Positions 1 through 8,326 of a stretch of DNA of 64,000 nucleotides are shown here, piece after piece; within the stretch, counting starts at the first letter, position 1, and each line of letters begins with the position of its first letter. The translations under genes and the position numbers were made by a program. The DNA is from Accumulibacter sp. (lineage in GTDB: Bacteria > Pseudomonadota > Gammaproteobacteria > Burkholderiales > Rhodocyclaceae), in NCBI GenBank assembly GCA_024235695.1, contig JACKLX010000001.1:372001-436000 (forward strand), read 5' to 3'. The notes beneath the pieces were generated by a model. That model made no database searches, had not been told where the DNA came from, and was given only the letters and a program-made list of their open reading frames with translations.

Positions 1-696
1 GAAAGCCTCGGCGGTCTGTCCGGACAGGGTCCGGCCGGACGCATCGGTGATCGTTCCCGAAATCATCACCGGCCAGCGGCGACCGACCTGCTCGAAATAC
101 TGTTCGACGGCGAACAGCGCCGCCTTGGCGTTCAGCGTATCGAAGACCGTTTCGACGAGGACGATGTCGGCGCCGCCTTCGCAGAGTCCGCGGACGGCTT
201 CGGCGTAGGTCGCGACGAGTTCGTCGAAGCCGGTATTGCGGTAAGCGGGATCATTGACGTCGGGCGAGATCGACGCGGTGCGTGAGGTCGGTCCGAGCAC
301 GCCGGCGACGAAGCGCGGCTTGCCCGGGTCGCGGGCGGTGAATTCGTCGCACACCGAGCGCGCCAGGCGGGCGCCGGCGACGTTCAGTTCATGGACGATG
401 GCCTGCAGGTGGTAGTCGGCCTGCGAGACGCTGGTCGAATTGAAGGTATTGGTTTCGACGATGTCGGCGCCGGCGGCGAGATACTCGGAGTGGATCGCAC
501 GGATCAATTCGGGCCTGGTCAGCAGCAACAGGTCGTTATTGCCTTTCAGGTCGTGCGGGTGGGCGGCGAAGCGGCTGCCGCGGTAGTCGGCCTCCTGCAG
601 GCCGTGGCGCTGGATCATGGTGCCCATCGCGCCGTCGAGCACGAGGATGTTCCGTTCGAGGCAGTTTGTCAGTTCGGCAGTACGGTCAGGCTGCAT
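1..696 (-). CDS. metH: methionine synthase MetH, N-terminal part (runs off window edge)
   Basis: Cobalamin-dependent methionine synthase moves a methyl group from 5-methyl-tetrahydrofolate to homocysteine in the cytosol. Only the first 232 residues are in the window; the full protein is about 1,200. What is visible is the start of the homocysteine-binding barrel: [10 protein letters not shown] near residue 20, [14 protein letters not shown] near residue 75, GVLGPT and [14 protein letters not shown]. The zinc-binding cysteines lie beyond the edge. The ATG at 694-696 sits behind AAGGGA. The gene has its own promoter and a terminator-bearing leader (see those entries). metF and ahcY of the same cycle are encoded a few kb away on the same strand. 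Confidence 0.95.
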   Translation of the reverse strand, partial: MQPDRTAELTNCLERNILVLDGAMGTMIQRHGLQEADYRGSRFAAHPHDLKGNNDLLLLTRPELIRAIHSEYLAAGADIVETNTFNSTSVSQADYHLQAIVHELNVAGARLARSVCDEFTARDPGKPRFVAGVLGPTSRTASISPDVNDPAYRNTGFDELVATYAEAVRGLCEGGADIVLVETVFDTLNAKAALFAVEQYFEQVGRRWPVMISGTITDASGRTLSGQTAEAF

Positions 697-730
697 GGCT
701 ATCCCTTGTTGGCTGCTGCGGCGCCGCACA

Positions 731-765
731 AACAAAAAACCCGTCGGCGCAAAGCTCGACGGGTC
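731..765 (-). terminator. intrinsic terminator inside the metH leader, with an alternative pairing
   Basis: Read on the minus strand, CCCGTCG (763-757), a 10-base loop and CGACGGG (746-740) are followed by TTTTTTGTTTG. The hairpin ends about 35 bases before the metH start codon and no minus-strand gene lies upstream, so it looks like an attenuator and not a gene-end terminator. GACGGGT at 840-834 is complementary to ACCCGTC at 764-758 and could form a competing antiterminator. Confidence 0.7.
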
Positions 766-860
766 TCGGTGTGGGCCTCGCTTTAGCGGAATTTTTAACG
801 CGCCCGCAATCTGTTTACGTCAAATCGGCGCGAACCCGTCACAAGAACAGGCAGGCCGCA

Positions 861-889
861 AATCTACCCGCGCCGGAATGGCTTGTCAA
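861..889 (-). promoter_or_regulatory. sigma70-type promoter of metH
   Basis: On the minus strand a perfect TTGACA (889-884) is followed, after exactly 17 bases, by TAGATT (866-861), which matches TATAAT at four of six positions. Transcription would start near 854 and give a leader of about 158 bases before the metH ATG. Confidence 0.7.
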
Positions 890-1027
890 GGCAGCGGCAA
901 TTCGCGCTCTGCCCGGGCATTCAGGGAACAGCACACGGTTTGCTCGGGACATCGCGTTGACGTACAGTGAGCGCCCCGCGTGCCGCGGCCGCGGCACCGG
1001 CAACGTCCTCCTCGACTGTCCATCGGC

Positions 1028-1936
1028 ATGCCCTGGAAACACTGGTCTTCCGAAAGCCTCGGCATAGCGCTGGCGATCCTTGCCGCTTTCGGCTTCTCCT
1101 TCAAGGCGATTTTCGTCAAGCTCGCCTACGCTGTCCCGCAGGCGGTGCCGGTCGATGCCATCACCCTGCTGTCGCTTCGGATGCTGTTCGCGCTGCCGTT
1201 TTTCGTCGTCATCGGTCTGCACGCCAGCCGCGCGGCGCCGCCGCTGTCGCGTGGCGACTGGTTGACGCTCAGCGCCCTCGGCCTGCTCGGTTACTACGGC
1301 GCGAGCATCCTCGACTTCATCGGCCTGGGCTATATCAGCGCCGGCCTCGAGCGCTTGATCCTGTTTACCTATCCGACGCTGACCGTGCTGATCGGCGTCG
1401 TCTTCATGGGCAAGACGCTGCGCGCGCGCGAGGTCGGCGCGCTTCTCCTCTCCTATGCCGGAATCGGCCTGGTCTTTTTCCATGACCTCGAGTTTGCCGG
1501 GGAACCGCGCGCCGTGCTGCTCGGCGCCGCCTTCGTCTTTGCGTCGTCGCTGTCTTACGCGCTGTATCTCGCGGGCAGCGGCGAGATGATCCAGCGGCTC
1601 GGTTCGGCGCGCTTCACGGCGCTGGCGATGCTGGTATCGGTGCTGGCGACCGAGCTGCACTTCTTCGCCAGCCGGCCGCTGTCGGCATTGCGGCAGCCGC
1701 CGGCGATATACGGCTACGGAGCGGCGATGGCGATCCTCTCGACCGTTCTGCCGGTGTTCCTGCAATCGGCGGCGATTCGTCGCATCGGCGCTGGCCGGTC
1801 GGTGATGATCGGCACGCTCGGGCCGATGCTGACCATCGCTTTCGCCTGGTTGCTGCTCGATGAACCGCTGTCGCTGGTTCAGCTGGCCGGTGCCGCACTG
1901 GTGCTGGCCGGCGTCTGGTTGATTTCGCGGCACTGA
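1028..1936 (+). CDS. EamA/DMT-family inner-membrane transporter
   Basis: A 302-residue integral membrane protein of the drug/metabolite transporter superfamily, with about ten hydrophobic segments in two homologous EamA halves (roughly residues 10-145 and 160-300). Typical motifs are the first-helix run ILAAFGFSFKAIFVKLAY and, in the second half, GTLGPMLTIAFAWLLLDEPLS. Substrates of this family are small metabolites and cannot be predicted. The ATG at 1028 is preferred; an in-frame ATG at 980 would add a 16-residue arginine/proline-rich stretch unlike a membrane-protein start. It is divergent from metH and convergent with the operon that follows. Confidence 0.85.
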   Translation: MPWKHWSSESLGIALAILAAFGFSFKAIFVKLAYAVPQAVPVDAITLLSLRMLFALPFFVVIGLHASRAAPPLSRGDWLTLSALGLLGYYGASILDFIGLGYISAGLERLILFTYPTLTVLIGVVFMGKTLRAREVGALLLSYAGIGLVFFHDLEFAGEPRAVLLGAAFVFASSLSYALYLAGSGEMIQRLGSARFTALAMLVSVLATELHFFASRPLSALRQPPAIYGYGAAMAILSTVLPVFLQSAAIRRIGAGRSVMIGTLGPMLTIAFAWLLLDEPLSLVQLAGAALVLAGVWLISRH

Positions 1937-1993
1937 CCGCGCGCCGCTGCCGGTCCTGCCATCAATCGCCCCTGACCGATCGGCGGCGGCAGA

Positions 1994-3193
1994 CTACCTG
2001 ACGACGCAGTTTTCCCTGAGGAAGTCCATCGCGTCGTCGAGCGTCGTGTCCGACGGGTCCGCGAGGGCGTCTTCCACTTCCGGGAACAGTTCCTTCCACA
2101 GCGCTTCCAGGTCGTCCTGCAGGTGGTAGGGCGCGAAGGTCCGGATGAAGGTGACCACCGGCTGGCGCCGCAGGCCATCGCTCCGCGCCTTGCGGATCAC
2201 CGTTCTCGCTGCCGCCTTGCTCAGCGCCGGCTTCGGCGGCAGGTCGGTCGCCAGACAGACAAAAAGGGTCAGCAGCGAATGGTCGTCGATCTTGCCGCCG
2301 GTGATCTTCTGCCAGTCCTCGGAGACGGCGGCGTCGAACTGGCTGGCGTCCTCGGGGCCGAAGTCGCGCAGGTAGTAGAGCGGTTCGAGCACCGGGATCA
2401 GTTCGTTGAGCGGCCGCGAGCGGTCGAGAACCATCGGCAGATCCTCGCTCTCGACCTTCGTCAGTTCGTTTCTGGCGACCGCCCGATAGGCCTCCGGCAG
2501 TGCCTTGAAGACCTCCGCGATGCGCTTTCTTCCCCTGGCAGGTACGCCCTTCTTGCGGATCGTCCCGAGGATGCCGATGAACTCGGTCGCGTTCGGTAGC
2601 GAAGCGGTCGCACTGTCACCGAGGTGCACCAGCATCGCGGTGCGGATAATCGACTCGACGGCGACGGTCGATATTTCGCTGGCCGGCGTACCGAGCGTCT
2701 CGGCAAACCACAGCGCTGCGGCAATCGTCAGCTGGTGTGCCCGCCGTTGGTCGAGGGCCTGGCGGTAGTCGGCGTGGCTACGCAGCGACCAGTCGGCGAG
2801 AAACGACTTCTGCGATTGCCGGACGAGGATTCCGAACGAGCCATCCTCGGGCAAGGACCAGAGACTCTTGAGCATCTCGGAACCGCCGCGCGAATGCGAC
2901 AGAAAGCTGTTGTCGCGCAGTGAGCGCGCGGCCTTTTCGAGATCGCCGCCGCTGCTCTCTTCGAGGTACAGGCTGACCAGGTTGACCAGTCGTTCGCGCG
3001 CTTCTTCGATATTCGGGCGCAGGTACTGGGTACCGAAATGCTCGGCGATCTGCACCATGCCCTTCGGCGCGTCGTTGAGCATGCTGGCGATGTGCTGGTC
3101 GTCGAGGATGCCCTTGCGCGTGCCAAGGACGAGGGCTCGTTCAAAAAACGGCCGATCGTCGAACACGGCAAGTTGGCGACGGTCGTGGTCCAT
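1994..3193 (-). CDS. uncharacterised 399-residue protein, last gene of the J-domain operon
   Basis: I do not recognise this protein. It looks soluble and mostly alpha-helical, with no signal peptide, membrane segment or cysteine motif. It has acidic patches and a conserved-looking start (FDDRPFFERALVLGTRKGILDD). It lies 68 bases after the 243-residue gene on the same strand and is probably co-transcribed with it. The surrounding genes suggest a role tied to protein folding or regulated proteolysis, but this is inference from the J-domain partner only. The ATG start gives the longest frame and begins the region of regular codon use. Confidence 0.75.
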   Translation of the reverse strand: MDHDRRQLAVFDDRPFFERALVLGTRKGILDDQHIASMLNDAPKGMVQIAEHFGTQYLRPNIEEARERLVNLVSLYLEESSGGDLEKAARSLRDNSFLSHSRGGSEMLKSLWSLPEDGSFGILVRQSQKSFLADWSLRSHADYRQALDQRRAHQLTIAAALWFAETLGTPASEISTVAVESIIRTAMLVHLGDSATASLPNATEFIGILGTIRKKGVPARGRKRIAEVFKALPEAYRAVARNELTKVESEDLPMVLDRSRPLNELIPVLEPLYYLRDFGPEDASQFDAAVSEDWQKITGGKIDDHSLLTLFVCLATDLPPKPALSKAAARTVIRKARSDGLRRQPVVTFIRTFAPYHLQDDLEALWKELFPEVEDALADPSDTTLDDAMDFLRENCVVR

Positions 3194-3261
3194 TGGCGTG
3201 GGTCTGCTTTCGCTTCGATGCGGATCGCTGCGCGGACTGGCCGAGTGGTCGTCAGCGCGGT

Positions 3262-3993
3262 CTACAGCGCCGACTCTTCCTCGGGCTCGCCCGGTGGCCG
3301 GCGCTGCTCGTTGGCCCGGCCTGCGGTGCCGTCGCCAGCGTCCCCGGAGCCGTCGGCGCGCGCTCGTGCGCGCAGAATCAGCAGGACGTCGCGGAAGATC
3401 TCGGGATGCTGGTAGCGCAGCGTCCAGCTCAATTGCATCCAGTCCTGATCGCTTACTTCGCTGTGGTTGACGAAGGGCCGGTTGGCGTCGGGGTCGGAGA
3501 GCTCGTCGAGCCGCTCCTCATCGCTCAACTCGGCACCGGCGTCGTCGCCATCGTCGAAATAGCCAAAGGTGCCGGTCCGGAAGAAATACTCGACGCTGTC
3601 GGCGCGATCGCTGAGGTAATCGGCAAGCGTTTCACAGCCTTCATCGATTGCGCCGATGGCTTCCAGGAACTCACCCGGCTCGCTGTCGTCGCGAAAGACG
3701 ACGGCGTTGATGACGGCCCGCAGGCGCTCGTTACCGGCGTCGCCGTAGCGGCGTTCGAGGACGATTGCCCGGGCGAACTGCTCGGGCGAGACCAGCAGCC
3801 CGACGACCGATTCCTTCGAGGAATCGTGCTCGCGGAGAACGGCCAGCAAGTCCTTGGCGGCGAGATCGTCGAGGGCGACGACCAGTGCGTCGTCACCGTC
3901 GGTCTCGATCAACGAGGTCAGGGCGGCTTCGGCCCCGACGATGTCGCCGGCACCGATCAGCTTTTCTGCCCTGGTGACTACCGGATGGCTCAT
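3262..3993 (-). CDS. uncharacterised acidic 243-residue protein
   Basis: I do not recognise a family. The sequence is acidic and helical, with an aspartate/glutamate-rich stretch (residues about 150-180, including DDGDDAGAELSDEERLDEL) and a charged, low-complexity C terminus ending in PPGEPEEESAL. No signal peptide or membrane segment is visible. Its ATG overlaps the stop codon of the upstream 182-residue gene by one base (TGATG), implying translational coupling. It is the third gene of the operon that starts with a J-domain protein. The function is unknown. Confidence 0.75.
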   Translation of the reverse strand: MSHPVVTRAEKLIGAGDIVGAEAALTSLIETDGDDALVVALDDLAAKDLLAVLREHDSSKESVVGLLVSPEQFARAIVLERRYGDAGNERLRAVINAVVFRDDSEPGEFLEAIGAIDEGCETLADYLSDRADSVEYFFRTGTFGYFDDGDDAGAELSDEERLDELSDPDANRPFVNHSEVSDQDWMQLSWTLRYQHPEIFRDVLLILRARARADGSGDAGDGTAGRANEQRRPPGEPEEESAL

Positions 3994-4541
3994 CAGTGAT
4001 CTCCGGAGAATCGGTCTTTACGATCAAAACCCTGCTCGGCAAGCCAGTCGGCGCCAGCCTCCTCGAGGTCGGTGTCGCCGTCGCCGCCGGACTCGTCGTC
4101 GTCGAAGTCGTCGTCGCGTCGCCGTTCGCCGACTTCCGATGGGGCTTCGGCGCTGGCGCCGCCCTGCAGGAATTCCAGACCGGCGGTCACCACCAGGAAC
4201 TGCTCACCGTTGGGATCCTGAAGGACAACCCGCGCCAGCTCGGCCGCCCACGGCTCGAGATGCAGCGATTCAAGCACGGTTTCCCAGGTCGGCAGGTCTT
4301 CGCGATCCTGCCGGATCAGCTCGTTCATCACTTCCGGCCGTGAAAAGCGCATGCCGCCGTGGAAAGCGACGGCAAGCATTTCCGGATTGCATTCGATCAT
4401 CGCCAGCAGCTCGGGCAGCTGCTGGCGCTTCAGTCGCAGCCTCTCGGCCAGTACGTCGTGGCCGGCCGAGTCGGTCGTGAGATCGTCGAGCTCGGCCTCG
4501 TAGGCCGATCTCAAGTCTTCAAAGAATGGCGACAGCCTCAC
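3993..4541 (-). CDS. uncharacterised 182-residue protein
   Basis: This is a soluble, helical protein of unknown family. The first ~125 residues look globular (LRSAYEAELDDLTTD, then CNPEMLAVAFHGGMRFSR). The C-terminal ~55 residues are a strongly acidic, probably disordered tail (RRRDDDFDDDESGGDGD) ending in a short, less acidic segment. Its start overlaps the stop of the J-domain gene by four bases (ATGA), and its own stop overlaps the next start, so the four genes form one tightly coupled operon. No function is assigned. Confidence 0.75.
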   Translation of the reverse strand: MRLSPFFEDLRSAYEAELDDLTTDSAGHDVLAERLRLKRQQLPELLAMIECNPEMLAVAFHGGMRFSRPEVMNELIRQDREDLPTWETVLESLHLEPWAAELARVVLQDPNGEQFLVVTAGLEFLQGGASAEAPSEVGERRRDDDFDDDESGGDGDTDLEEAGADWLAEQGFDRKDRFSGDH

Positions 4542-4816
4542 TGCAGTACTCCTTCCAGATAATTCTTCCAGATCTCGCGGGCGGTTTCCAATGGTTTCTC
4601 GAGCAGATTGCGCCGTCGGTTCTCATCGTAGTCGTAGCGTCGCGTCGGTTCGGAAAGTGTTTCGTACGCTTCCTGGACGTCACGAAAGCGCTCGGCAGCG
4701 TCAGGCGCCGCGTTGCGGTCGGGGTGAAGTTGCGATGCCTTCTTGCGATAAGCCTGTTTCAGCGCTTCGCCGGAAGCGTCGCTGGCGACGCCCAGCACGG
4801 CATAGTAGTCCTTCAT
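4538..4816 (-). CDS. short J-domain (DnaJ-like) co-chaperone
   Basis: A 92-residue protein that is little more than a J domain: DYYAVLGV at the start, helix II, and the diagnostic HPD at about residues 32-34 (SQLHPDRNAA), then the helix III/IV region with YDYDENRRR. J domains stimulate the ATPase of Hsp70 (DnaK). The Gly/Phe region, zinc finger and C-terminal substrate domains of full DnaJ are absent, so substrate choice probably comes from partners. It is the first gene of the operon and overlaps the next gene by four bases. Confidence 0.9.
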   Translation of the reverse strand: MKDYYAVLGVASDASGEALKQAYRKKASQLHPDRNAAPDAAERFRDVQEAYETLSEPTRRYDYDENRRRNLLEKPLETAREIWKNYLEGVLQ

Positions 4817-5065
4817 GCGTCCTCATCGGGTCGTTGGCCACCGGCGCCGATCGTTTCGTGGCGGTTCGGGTGGCAAGCCGGGCGGTTGTCGGGAGCGGCG
4901 ACGATCGGCGCAATTCTAGCCCGGACGACGAACGATGGGGAAAGCCTTACCGCGAAAGTCGTTTCCGCGACCTCGGAATCCCCCGTCTTTCCTGCGTGTG
5001 GCAGGGGTCGGCACTTGCCGCGGGGAATTCGCTGTGTCGACGGCTGGTGGCCGTTGGCTGGCGGC

Positions 5066-5446
5066 TCAGCGCCCTGGTGGCTCGCTGGCACGAAGCTTTT
5101 TTGCCGGCTTGCGCGCACGGGCGGCAGCGGCCAGCGCCGCACGCGCCCACGGCAGCATTTCCGAGCCACTCTCCATCGCCTCCTCCGGCACGGTCCAGTA
5201 GTTCATCGTTTCGCTGCGGCCGTTCTTGTACTCGACGCGGAACGGGTGGCCGCCGACGGCTTCGAAAGTCGCCGCGCTCTGGCCGTCGGCCTTGAGGTAC
5301 AGGATGTCTCCGGCGACGATGGCAAAGAAGAGGTCGTCGCAGTAGAAGCCCCAGCCTCCGAACATCGCCCTGACCCGCAGCGTGCCGAGCGGTGCGAACA
5401 ATTCGAGAGCGTAGCGGACGATTACCGGAAGTTCACGTGCGGCCAT
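5066..5446 (-). CDS. TfoX N-terminal-domain protein
   Basis: A 126-residue protein matching the N-terminal domain of TfoX/Sxy, the competence-regulator family. Visible motifs are VRAMFGGWGFYCDDLFFAIVAGDILYLKAD followed by a YWTVPEEAMES-like segment. The separate C-terminal TfoX domain is missing. Such stand-alone N-domain proteins are common and their function is unknown; a link to competence should not be assumed. The C terminus is a basic tail (ARARKPAKKLRAS). It ends next to metF on the same strand, with a gap of about 10 bases. Confidence 0.8.
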   Translation of the reverse strand: MAARELPVIVRYALELFAPLGTLRVRAMFGGWGFYCDDLFFAIVAGDILYLKADGQSAATFEAVGGHPFRVEYKNGRSETMNYWTVPEEAMESGSEMLPWARAALAAAARARKPAKKLRASEPPGR

Positions 5447-5456
5447 GACGATCAGC

Positions 5457-6296
5457 CTATGAAATGCGGAGGCGCTGCCATATCGTGCTGGTCAGCGCGT
5501 CCTGGTTGAGGGTATAGAAGTGCAGGCCCGGCGCGCCGCTGGCGAGCAGCCTTTCGCAGAGGCGGCTGACCACATCGAGGCCGAAGGCGCGGATCGACGC
5601 GCTGTCGTCGCCGTAGCTTTCAAGCTTCTTGCGGATCCAGCGCGGTATTTCCGCGCCGCAGTTGTCGGAGAAGCGCGCCAGGCTGCTGTAGCTGGCGATC
5701 GGCATGATTCCCGGAACGATCGGCACGTCGATGCCGATTGCCTGGCACTGGTCGATGAAATGGGCGTAGGCGTCGAAGTTGTAGAAGTACTGGGTGATCG
5801 CCGAATTGGCCCCGGCGTCGAGCTTGCGCTTGAAGCACTGCAGGTCGTCGCCGGGGCTTCGTGCCTGCGGGTGGTATTCCGGGTACGCGGCGACCTCGAT
5901 ATGAAACCAGTCGCCGCTTTCGGCCCGGATGAATTCGACCAGTTCATTGGCGTAGCGAAAGGTCCCGGCCCGCGCCATTCCCGACGGCAGGTCGCCGCGC
6001 AGCGCGACCAGATGGCGGATGCCGTGCGAACGGTATTGCTCGAGGATGCTGCGAATGCTCTCTCGCGTCGAGCCGATGCACGACAGGTGCGGGGCCGCCT
6101 GGCGGCCTTCACGCTGGATTTCGAGCACGGTGTCCAGCGTGCGGTCGCGCGTCGAACCACCGGCGCCGAAGGTGACCGAGAAAAAACGCGGTTCGAGCAG
6201 CGCCATGCGGGCCCGCGCGGCGCGCAGTTTTTCGGCGCCCTCGGGCGTTTGCGGCGGAAACAGCTCGAGGCTGAAGGTACGCTTGTCGGCGGTCAT
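5457..6296 (-). CDS. metF: methylenetetrahydrofolate reductase MetF
   Basis: This enzyme reduces 5,10-methylene-THF to 5-methyl-THF with NAD(P)H and FAD, supplying the methyl donor for MetH. The 279-residue length is normal for bacterial MetF. Family motifs are SLELFPPQTPEG at the start with the catalytic Glu, FFSVTFGAGGSTRD, HLVALRGDLP, ITQYFYNFDAY and PGIMPIASY. The ATG at 6296 is chosen because the protein then starts TADKRTFSLELFPP, as homologues do. It is the third gene of ahcY - membrane protein - metF and is probably under the same riboswitch. Confidence 0.96.
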   Translation of the reverse strand: MTADKRTFSLELFPPQTPEGAEKLRAARARMALLEPRFFSVTFGAGGSTRDRTLDTVLEIQREGRQAAPHLSCIGSTRESIRSILEQYRSHGIRHLVALRGDLPSGMARAGTFRYANELVEFIRAESGDWFHIEVAAYPEYHPQARSPGDDLQCFKRKLDAGANSAITQYFYNFDAYAHFIDQCQAIGIDVPIVPGIMPIASYSSLARFSDNCGAEIPRWIRKKLESYGDDSASIRAFGLDVVSRLCERLLASGAPGLHFYTLNQDALTSTIWQRLRIS

Positions 6297-6303
6297 GAGG
6301 AGA

Positions 6304-6681
6304 CTAGCGGTGAACTTCCCGCGGCGTAAGCAGCGAGGAAAGGATCGACGAGATGACGCTGTACAGCATGGCGCCAAAGAAACCCGGCCAGAAGCCGCTG
6401 ACCACGAAGCCTTCGAGCAGCGAGCCCGCCAGCCAGAACATCAGGCCATTGAGCACGAAGAGAAACAGCCCGAGGGTCAGCAGCGTCACCGGCAAGGTCA
6501 GCAGCACCAACAGGGGACGCAGGACGGCATTGACCAGCCCGAGCACCAACGCCGCGGCCATCGCTGCGGCGAACGACGCGACCTCGATCGAGGCCGGCAT
6601 CAGGTAGGCGACGGCCAGCAGCGCGCAAGCGTTGAGCAGCCAGAGCAGGATCAGTCGCACGACCGTGTCGCCTGTCGACAA
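6304..6681 (-). CDS. holin-superfamily IV / YvlD-type small membrane protein
   Basis: A 125-residue protein with four hydrophobic helices and the family signature ALVLGLVNAVLRPLLVLLTLPVTLLTLGLFLFVLNGLMFWLAG. It belongs to the widespread PF04020 'phage holin family' group, which is chromosomal and of unknown function; there is no phage context here. It sits between ahcY and metF, an arrangement I recall from other betaproteobacteria. The start is uncertain: no ATG is available, and the frame opens with TTG at 6681, seven bases after the ahcY stop, without a clear Shine-Dalgarno. Confidence 0.85.
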   Translation of the reverse strand: MSTGDTVVRLILLWLLNACALLAVAYLMPASIEVASFAAAMAAALVLGLVNAVLRPLLVLLTLPVTLLTLGLFLFVLNGLMFWLAGSLLEGFVVSGFWPGFFGAMLYSVISSILSSLLTPREVHR

Positions 6682-6687
6682 GCGGCA

Positions 6688-8100
6688 TCAATAGCGATAG
6701 TGGTCCGGCTTGTAGGGGCCCTCCCTGGGCACACCGATATAGGCGGCCTGGGCATCCGAGAGCTCGCTGAGTTGCGCGTTCAGCTTGCGGAGCTGCAGCC
6801 GGGCGACTTTCTCGTCGAGGTGTTTGGGCAGCGTATACACGCCGACCGGGTAGTCGGCGGTGTGCGTGAACAGCTCGATCTGCGCGATGGTCTGGTTGGC
6901 GAACGAGGAACTCATCACGTAGGACGGGTGGCCGGTGCCGCAGCCGAGGTTAACCAGGCGCCCCTTGGCCAGCAAGATGATCCGCTTGCCGTCGGGAAAG
7001 ATCACGTGGTCCACCTGTGGCTTGATCTCCTCCCAGGTGTAGCCCTCGAGCGAGGCAACGTCGATCTCGTTGTCGAAGTGCCCGATGTTGCAGACGATCG
7101 CCTGGTCCTTCATCTTGCTCATGTGCCCGTGATCGATGACGTGGTAGTTACCGGTGCAGGTGACGAAAATGTCGGCCTTGTCGGCGGCGTAGTCCATGGT
7201 CACCACCCGATAGCCTTCCATGGCCGCCTGCAGCGCGCAGATCGGATCGACCTCGGTGACCCAGACCTGCGCCGAAAGAGCGCGCATCGCCTGCGCCGAG
7301 CCCTTGCCGACGTCGCCGTAGCCGGCGATCAGGGCGACCTTGCCGGCGATCATCACGTCGGTTGCCCGCTTGATGCCGTCGACCAGCGATTCCCGGCAGC
7401 CGTAGAGGTTGTCGAACTTGGACTTGGTGACCGAGTCATTGACGTTGATCGCCGGGAAGCTGAGCTCGCCCCTGGCGTGCATCTGGTACAGGCGATGGAC
7501 GCCGGTGGTGGTCTCTTCGGTGACGCCCTTCACCGCCGCCAGGCGGCGCGAGTACCAGTCGGGATCGCTGGCCAGTTTGGCCCTGATCGCGGCGAACAGG
7601 ATCGTTTCCTCTTCCGACGTCGGCTTGGCGAGCACTGAAGAATCCTTTTCGGCCCTGGCGCCGAGGTGCAGCAGCAGCGTCGCGTCACCGCCGTCGTCGA
7701 GGATCATGTTGCTGTAAGCCCCGTCCGGCCATTCGAAAATGCGGTGCGTGTAGTCCCAGTAATCGACCAGCGACTCGCCCTTGACGGCGAACACCGGCGT
7801 GCCGGAAGCGGCGATCGCCGCAGCGGCATGGTCCTGGGTCGAAAAGATGTTGCACGACGCCCAGCGGACTTCGGCGCCGAGCGCGGTCAGCGTCTCGATC
7901 AGCACGGCGGTCTGGATGGTCATGTGCAGCGAACCGGTGATCCGCGCCCCCTGCAGCGGCCGGGTGGCGGCGAATTCCTCGCGAATCGCCATCAGGCCCG
8001 GCATTTCGGTCTCGGCGATGCGGATTTCCTTGCGGCCCCAGTCGGCCAGGGCGAGGTCGGCAACGACGTGGTCTTGAGTTCGGCTAAAAGTGTCCAGCAC
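6688..8100 (-). CDS. ahcY: S-adenosylhomocysteine hydrolase AhcY
   Basis: This NAD-dependent enzyme hydrolyses S-adenosylhomocysteine to adenosine and homocysteine, relieving product inhibition of methyltransferases and feeding MetH. The protein is 470 residues. Motifs include [26 protein letters not shown] near the N terminus, the NAD-binding [42 protein letters not shown] and the C-terminal PDHYRY. The start is GTG at 8100, six bases after AAGGAG; the longer ATG frame at 8178 would run through the untranslated leader. An SAH riboswitch lies upstream. Confidence 0.97.
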   Translation of the reverse strand: MLDTFSRTQDHVVADLALADWGRKEIRIAETEMPGLMAIREEFAATRPLQGARITGSLHMTIQTAVLIETLTALGAEVRWASCNIFSTQDHAAAAIAASGTPVFAVKGESLVDYWDYTHRIFEWPDGAYSNMILDDGGDATLLLHLGARAEKDSSVLAKPTSEEETILFAAIRAKLASDPDWYSRRLAAVKGVTEETTTGVHRLYQMHARGELSFPAINVNDSVTKSKFDNLYGCRESLVDGIKRATDVMIAGKVALIAGYGDVGKGSAQAMRALSAQVWVTEVDPICALQAAMEGYRVVTMDYAADKADIFVTCTGNYHVIDHGHMSKMKDQAIVCNIGHFDNEIDVASLEGYTWEEIKPQVDHVIFPDGKRIILLAKGRLVNLGCGTGHPSYVMSSSFANQTIAQIELFTHTADYPVGVYTLPKHLDEKVARLQLRKLNAQLSELSDAQAAYIGVPREGPYKPDHYRY

Positions 8101-8205
8101 GGCAGGCTCCTTCAGAACTTTGACCAGGATAGGAAGCCGCGTGTGCCTGCTGAAGGACTTCAGCCCGGGCCCACCCATCTTCCCATGCCTGGCACGGGTT
8201 GGTTG

Positions 8206-8273
8206 GATGAGCGCCGTTTGATGAATCCGAGCCTGAAACTGTCGACCGACAGCCCTGCAGCGCTCCTCGGATT
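8206..8273 (-). promoter_or_regulatory. S-adenosylhomocysteine (SAH) riboswitch of ahcY
   Basis: The minus strand carries the hallmarks of the SAH aptamer found upstream of ahcY in beta- and gammaproteobacteria: GAGGAGCGCTGCA, a variable stem, CAGGCTCGG closing the first helix, and AACGGCGCTCA, which pairs back to the GAGCGCTG core to form the pseudoknot. It begins a few bases after the predicted transcription start. It should turn on ahcY - holin-like gene - metF when SAH accumulates. Confidence 0.92.
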
Positions 8274-8282
8274 GAGTCGGCG

Positions 8283-8288
8283 ATTATA
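8283..8288 (-). promoter_or_regulatory. -10 element of the ahcY promoter
   Basis: A perfect TATAAT on the minus strand is placed to start transcription near 8276, just before the riboswitch. No good -35 hexamer is present. Instead, a perfect 11-base tandem repeat (AAATCGCACCC twice, 8302-8323 as read on plus) covers and extends beyond the -35 position. Confidence 0.65.
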
Positions 8289-8301
8289 ACCTGGATTGGC
8301 G

Positions 8302-8323
8302 AAATCGCACCCAAATCGCACCC
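8302..8323. repeat. perfect tandem repeat of an 11-mer upstream of ahcY
   Basis: AAATCGCACCC occurs twice head to tail (8302-8312 and 8313-8323). The 11-base unit would place both copies on the same helix face, at about -26 to -47 from the predicted ahcY start. This could be an activator site or a chance duplication. Confidence 0.7.
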
Positions 8324-8326
8324 GCT

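Larger units (their letters stand above)
697..1027. other. 331-base divergent intergenic region between metH and the EamA transporter
   Basis: No gene is credible here. It holds the metH promoter (861-889, minus strand) and the roughly 158-base metH leader. I see no clear plus-strand promoter for the transporter. Confidence 0.7.

Noticed and set aside
697..860. metH leader as a cobalamin riboswitch
   Set aside because: The leader is about 158 bases and I see no B12-box-like GCCACTG segment.
6304..6681. Phage holin, hinting at a prophage
   Set aside because: The family name is misleading: the gene sits in the ahcY-metF operon and no other phage gene is nearby.
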